Below, piece by piece: positions 37,695-41,236 of a DNA stretch of 41,236 nucleotides. Source of the DNA: an uncultured Saprospiraceae bacterium (lineage in GTDB: Bacteria > Bacteroidota > Bacteroidia > Chitinophagales > Saprospiraceae); NCBI GenBank assembly GCA_937924495.1, contig CALDSS010000093.1, positions 1-41,236 of the forward strand. Direction: 5' to 3'. A program made the position numbers and the translations under genes. The notes under the pieces are model-generated. The model was not told the DNA's origin. It made no database searches and saw only the letters and a program-made list of their open reading frames with translations. Numbering within the stretch: position 1 is the stretch's first letter; each line of letters begins with the position of its first letter.

Positions 37695-38273
37695 ATGGCA
37701 AAAAAGAAAGCTGCGTGGGAAAAAATGCTCAAAAATTATAAATCTATAATTGGCGAGACTGGGGAGGATGTTAAACGAGAAGGATTATTGAAAACTCCTG
37801 AACGAGCAGCAAAAGCAATGGAGTTTTTGACACATGGGTACAATCTGGATCCTGAATCTATTTTAAAGAAAGCACTTTTTACGGAAGATTATAGTGAGAT
37901 GGTGATTGTGAAAGATATTGAGATGTATAGCCTTTGCGAGCATCACATGCTTCCTTTTTTTGGGAAAGCTCATGTAGCTTATATTCCTGATGGAAAAATT
38001 GTAGGGTTGAGTAAAATTCCAAGAATTGTGGACGTTTATGCTCGTCGATTACAAGTACAAGAACGACTAACGGATCAGATTCTACATTGTATAAATAACA
38101 CCTTGAAACCAAGAGGCGTGGGAGTGGTCATTGAGGCTTGTCACATGTGCATGATGATGCGGGGAGTGCAAAAACAAAATTCAGTAACAACGACCTCTGC
38201 CTTCCGAGGCCAATTTATGAAACAAGAAACTCGATCAGAATTTTTAACCTTAATAGGCACTAATTTGCATTAA
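37695..38273 (+). CDS. folE: GTP cyclohydrolase I
   Basis: [78 protein letters not shown]. Confidence 0.95.
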   Translation: MAKKKAAWEKMLKNYKSIIGETGEDVKREGLLKTPERAAKAMEFLTHGYNLDPESILKKALFTEDYSEMVIVKDIEMYSLCEHHMLPFFGKAHVAYIPDGKIVGLSKIPRIVDVYARRLQVQERLTDQILHCINNTLKPRGVGVVIEACHMCMMMRGVQKQNSVTTTSAFRGQFMKQETRSEFLTLIGTNLH

Positions 38274-38282
38274 TCAAATTTT

Positions 38283-39164
38283 ATGAAGAAAGCATACATT
38301 TTCCCTGGACAGGGAGCACAGTTTGAAGGAATGGGAAGGTCGCTTTACGACTCAGGCGAAAAGGCGAAATCTATTTTTCATGCTGCAAATGACCTTTTGG
38401 GTTATGATATAACTGAAGTGATGTTGAATGGCTCTGCTGCTGATCTGAAGGAAACAAAAATCACTCAACCAGCCGTATTTTTACATTCTTACATAAGTTC
38501 TCAGATTCAGGAGCAACCTATAGCGCCAACGATGGTTGCGGGTCATAGTTTGGGAGAATTTTCTGCCTTAGTTGCTGCAGGTGCTTTGCAATTTGAAGAT
38601 GCTCTTTTGCTGGTAAAACAAAGAGCGATGGCCATGCAAAAAGCATGTGAAAAGGAAAAAGGAACCATGGCTGCTATTTTGGGTTTGGAGGATGAAGTCG
38701 TTGAGGAAATTTGCCGAGCTGCAGAGGGCGTTGTGGTGGCTGCCAATTATAATTGCCCAGGCCAATTAGTAATTTCAGGCAGCATCAAAGGAATAGAAAA
38801 TGCCGTAAAATTATGTAACGAGGCTGGTGCCAAAAAAGCGATCGTACTTCAAGTTGGAGGTGCCTTCCACAGCCCTTTAATGCAGCCAGCGATGGAGGAA
38901 TTGAAAGAGGCATTAGTTGCTACCGATTTTCAAAAGCCAAGCTGTCCTATTTATCAAAATGTAAACGCAAAACCTCAAACAGATCCAGGAGTGATTCGTC
39001 AAAATTTAATAGACCAATTGACGGGGCCTGTAAAATGGACGCAGACCATGAAAAACATGATGGCTGGAGGTGCCGAAGAGTTTGTAGAAGTAGGAGGAAC
39101 CGGTAAGACTTTGAGAGGATTTGTGATGCGGGTTGAAAGACGTTTTCCTACTTCGACCATTTAA
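38283..39164 (+). CDS. fabD: Malonyl CoA-acyl carrier protein transacylase
   Basis: AYIFPGQGAQFEGMG, VAGHSLGEFSALVAAGAL, GGAFHSPLMQPAMEEL, FVEVGGTGKTLRGFV. Confidence 0.95.
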   Translation: MKKAYIFPGQGAQFEGMGRSLYDSGEKAKSIFHAANDLLGYDITEVMLNGSAADLKETKITQPAVFLHSYISSQIQEQPIAPTMVAGHSLGEFSALVAAGALQFEDALLLVKQRAMAMQKACEKEKGTMAAILGLEDEVVEEICRAAEGVVVAANYNCPGQLVISGSIKGIENAVKLCNEAGAKKAIVLQVGGAFHSPLMQPAMEELKEALVATDFQKPSCPIYQNVNAKPQTDPGVIRQNLIDQLTGPVKWTQTMKNMMAGGAEEFVEVGGTGKTLRGFVMRVERRFPTSTI

Positions 39165-39266
39165 TCGTAAAGCAATTTAGCTATCCATAATTCGTAACCA
39201 AAGTTAATAAGCTCGCAACTTAAAGCTGCTTTTTTGAGTTTATAAATAATACATTCTAAAAACCGC

Positions 39267-39824
39267 ATGAATAAAATTTCTTTGAAAGGAAAAGTACTGG
39301 TGGCAGAACCTTTTTTGGATGATCCGAACTTTAGAAGAACAGCGGTAGTGATTTGTGATCACTCAAAAGAGGAAGGAACAGTCGGCTTTATCTTGAATCG
39401 TCCAATTGAGATGAGGATCGATGAAGTTGTTGAAGATTTTCCTGAATTTGAAGCAGAAGTTTATTTTGGCGGGCCAGTCAAAACAGATACCATTCATTAT
39501 TTACATCGGGTTGGAAATCTCCTTGAAGGAAGTACTAAGATTGTAGAGGGAGTATATTGGGGAGGAGACTTCGACAAATTAAAATTTTTAATAGAACAGG
39601 AATTGGTAAAGCCTGATGATATTCAATTTTTTGTGGGGTATTCTGGTTGGGCGGATGGTCAATTGGAAGATGAGCTTAATTTGAAGACATGGCTCATCGA
39701 AGATATGTTTTCGAATTATCTTTTCAAAACTGATCCATTTGCTTTATGGTCAAAGATTCTAATTCATAAAGGCGACAACTACTCTGTTATTGCACAAATG
39801 CCCGATACAGCTTTACTAAACTAA
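39267..39824 (+). CDS. YqgE/AlgH family protein
   Basis: LKGKVLVAEPFLDDPNFRRTAVVICDHSKEEGTVGFILNRP; VYFGGPVKTDTIHYLHRVG; FFVGYSGWADGQLEDEL. Confidence 0.9.
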   Translation: MNKISLKGKVLVAEPFLDDPNFRRTAVVICDHSKEEGTVGFILNRPIEMRIDEVVEDFPEFEAEVYFGGPVKTDTIHYLHRVGNLLEGSTKIVEGVYWGGDFDKLKFLIEQELVKPDDIQFFVGYSGWADGQLEDELNLKTWLIEDMFSNYLFKTDPFALWSKILIHKGDNYSVIAQMPDTALLN

Positions 39825-39923
39825 TTTTTTGTTATGAAAAACCCAATGGTAAGCCCCTGACTAAAAAAATGAGAACACCTTTCTAACTTTGTTTTCTTGC
39901 TTTCCTAAAGAGATAAAAAAAAT

Positions 39924-39956
39924 CCCCTAAGATATTCATTCAGAAAATCTTAGGGG
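39924..39956 (-). terminator. Hairpin with A-tract on its 5' side, i.e. minus-strand terminator-like
   Basis: CCCCTAAGAT / ATCTTAGGGG perfect 10-bp stem; minus-strand read-out ends GGGGATTTTTTTT. Confidence 0.6.
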
Positions 39957-39980
39957 CCCATAATCGCAGTTTTTAGCAAA

Positions 39981-40020
39981 TGTGTCACCCTGAGAAATAT
40001 TTAAGGTGAGACATATTTTT
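39981..40020 (+). terminator. Plus-strand terminator-like hairpin
   Basis: TGTGTCACC / GGTGAGACA (one mismatch) then TATTTTT. Confidence 0.5.
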
Positions 40021-40067
40021 AATTGCAAAACACATGCCAATTTTTTATAATATATAAATTTAGGTTC

Positions 40068-41236
40068 ATGAGAATTGTTGCTCTACTCATCTTTTCATTT
40101 TCTACTCTCTTTCTTTTCGCACAAACACCGATTGAAGGTGTCATTAATGAATATGCTCGGGTCGATTTTATTGATTATTGTGATGGAAAAATTGCAGTAC
40201 CTGATGCTGCTCAATTTGAAGCAGGTGATCAGATTATTGTTATTCAAATGCAAGGTGCCATTATCAATGAAAACAATGGAGTCAATTTTGGAAATATAAA
40301 TAATGTTCGCTCGGCAGGCCTTTATGAGGTTGCAACAATTGATAGGAAAATCGGAGATACCGTTATTGTTCAAAACTATTTGGTCAACGAATATGACTTG
40401 GATGGATCGGTTCAAATAGTTTCCTACCCAAAATATAACAATGCCATAATTACCAATGAGTTGACAGCCAAATCTTGGGATGGAGAAACAGGTGGAGTAT
40501 TGGCTTTTTCAGTAGAGAATGATTTAACTTTTGACGCAAATATCAATGTGGATGGAAAAGGATTCAGAGGTGGTAATTCAGCCTCCTTAGCCAACGATTG
40601 TTCTGGCGCACTTAATAATGCAAGTCTTTATTTTTATCCGGAAGATAATTGGAGAGGTGCCCAGAAAGGTGAAGGGATAGCTAAAAAAATTATCAATAAA
40701 GAAAACGGAAGAGGTGCTCAAGCAACTGGTGGTGGTGGCGGAAATGATCACAACGCTGGCGGTGGTGGTGGTGCAAATATTAGTAGAGGGGGTAGAGGAG
40801 GAGATAGAATTACAAATTTCTTAACAGGTGACTGCAAAGGCGATAATCCTGGTATTGGCGGTAAAGCAGCAACGAATGTTAATGAAAGAATTTTCATGGG
40901 CGGTGGTGGTGGTGCAGGCCATTCCAACAATGATTTAGGATCTGATGGAGGCAATGGAGGTGGAATTGTTATTATGGAAGTTGCGACTGCTACTATGCAA
41001 AATTTCTCCATTTTTGCCAGAGGTGAAACTGTTGATAGGATCGCAGCTGGGGATGGTGCAGGAGGTGGCGGTGCAGGTGGCTCCGTAGTTTTAAAACTAA
41101 ATTCAACTGCTCCGTTGGCAGGCTCAATTAATTTACAAGGCGGCAACGGTGGCGCTGCTAATAATGATTTTTCAAGTACTTGTTTCGGCCCAGGTGGGGG
41201 CGGTAGTGGAGGGCACTATATTTCAAACTCTTCTGG
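40068..41236 (+). CDS. Partial: large secreted Gly-rich protein, truncated by the window edge
   Basis: ATG at 40068: MRIVALLIFSFSTLFLFAQTPIEGVINEYARVDFIDYCDGKIAVPDAAQFEAGDQIIVIQMQGA...; no in-frame stop to 41236; missing from the ORF track because it is open-ended. Confidence 0.8.
   Translation, partial: MRIVALLIFSFSTLFLFAQTPIEGVINEYARVDFIDYCDGKIAVPDAAQFEAGDQIIVIQMQGAIINENNGVNFGNINNVRSAGLYEVATIDRKIGDTVIVQNYLVNEYDLDGSVQIVSYPKYNNAIITNELTAKSWDGETGGVLAFSVENDLTFDANINVDGKGFRGGNSASLANDCSGALNNASLYFYPEDNWRGAQKGEGIAKKIINKENGRGAQATGGGGGNDHNAGGGGGANISRGGRGGDRITNFLTGDCKGDNPGIGGKAATNVNERIFMGGGGGAGHSNNDLGSDGGNGGGIVIMEVATATMQNFSIFARGETVDRIAAGDGAGGGGAGGSVVLKLNSTAPLAGSINLQGGNGGAANNDFSSTCFGPGGGGSGGHYISNSS

Noticed and set aside
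40075-40299. 74-aa plus-strand ORF
   Set aside because: Out of frame with the better-supported CDS starting at 40068.
40748-41146. 132-aa Pro-rich minus-strand ORF
   Set aside because: Antisense shadow of GGT/GGC glycine codons in the plus-strand Gly-rich protein.

Overview
The window looks like Bacteroidetes chromosomal DNA, probably Saprospiraceae or similar, judged from T9SS/gliding gene content, PorP/SprF proteins, T9SS C-terminal sorting domains and low GC. There are about 26 likely protein-coding genes and no convincing rRNA, tRNA or CRISPR. T9SS/envelope genes include two porP/sprF-like genes, a PD40+OmpA protein, gldJ, porU, porV and several T9SS-secreted proteins. Metabolic genes include enoyl-CoA hydratase, acyl-CoA carboxylase beta subunit, gamma-glutamyltransferase, pfkA, proC, a 2-hydroxyacid dehydrogenase, folE, fabD and yqgE/algH. 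There is also a LytTR/LytS two-component pair. The most interesting region is the ~1 kb gene-free interval at about 34,690-35,729. It carries at least four copies of GTTCATGGGATTA, each next to a different potential stem, plus two hairpins with different stems but the same GTGGGA loop. I interpret this as an undescribed tandem structured RNA (or RNA/DNA element) family. A second notable find is a pair of ~160-bp imperfectly palindromic repeats (15,555-15,717 and 27,543-27,702), each touching a gene's stop codon. Others include a secreted MORN-repeat/caspase protein and a T9SS-secreted esterase-like protein that lacks the usual nucleophile serine. No searches or folding programs were run; all pairings were read by eye.
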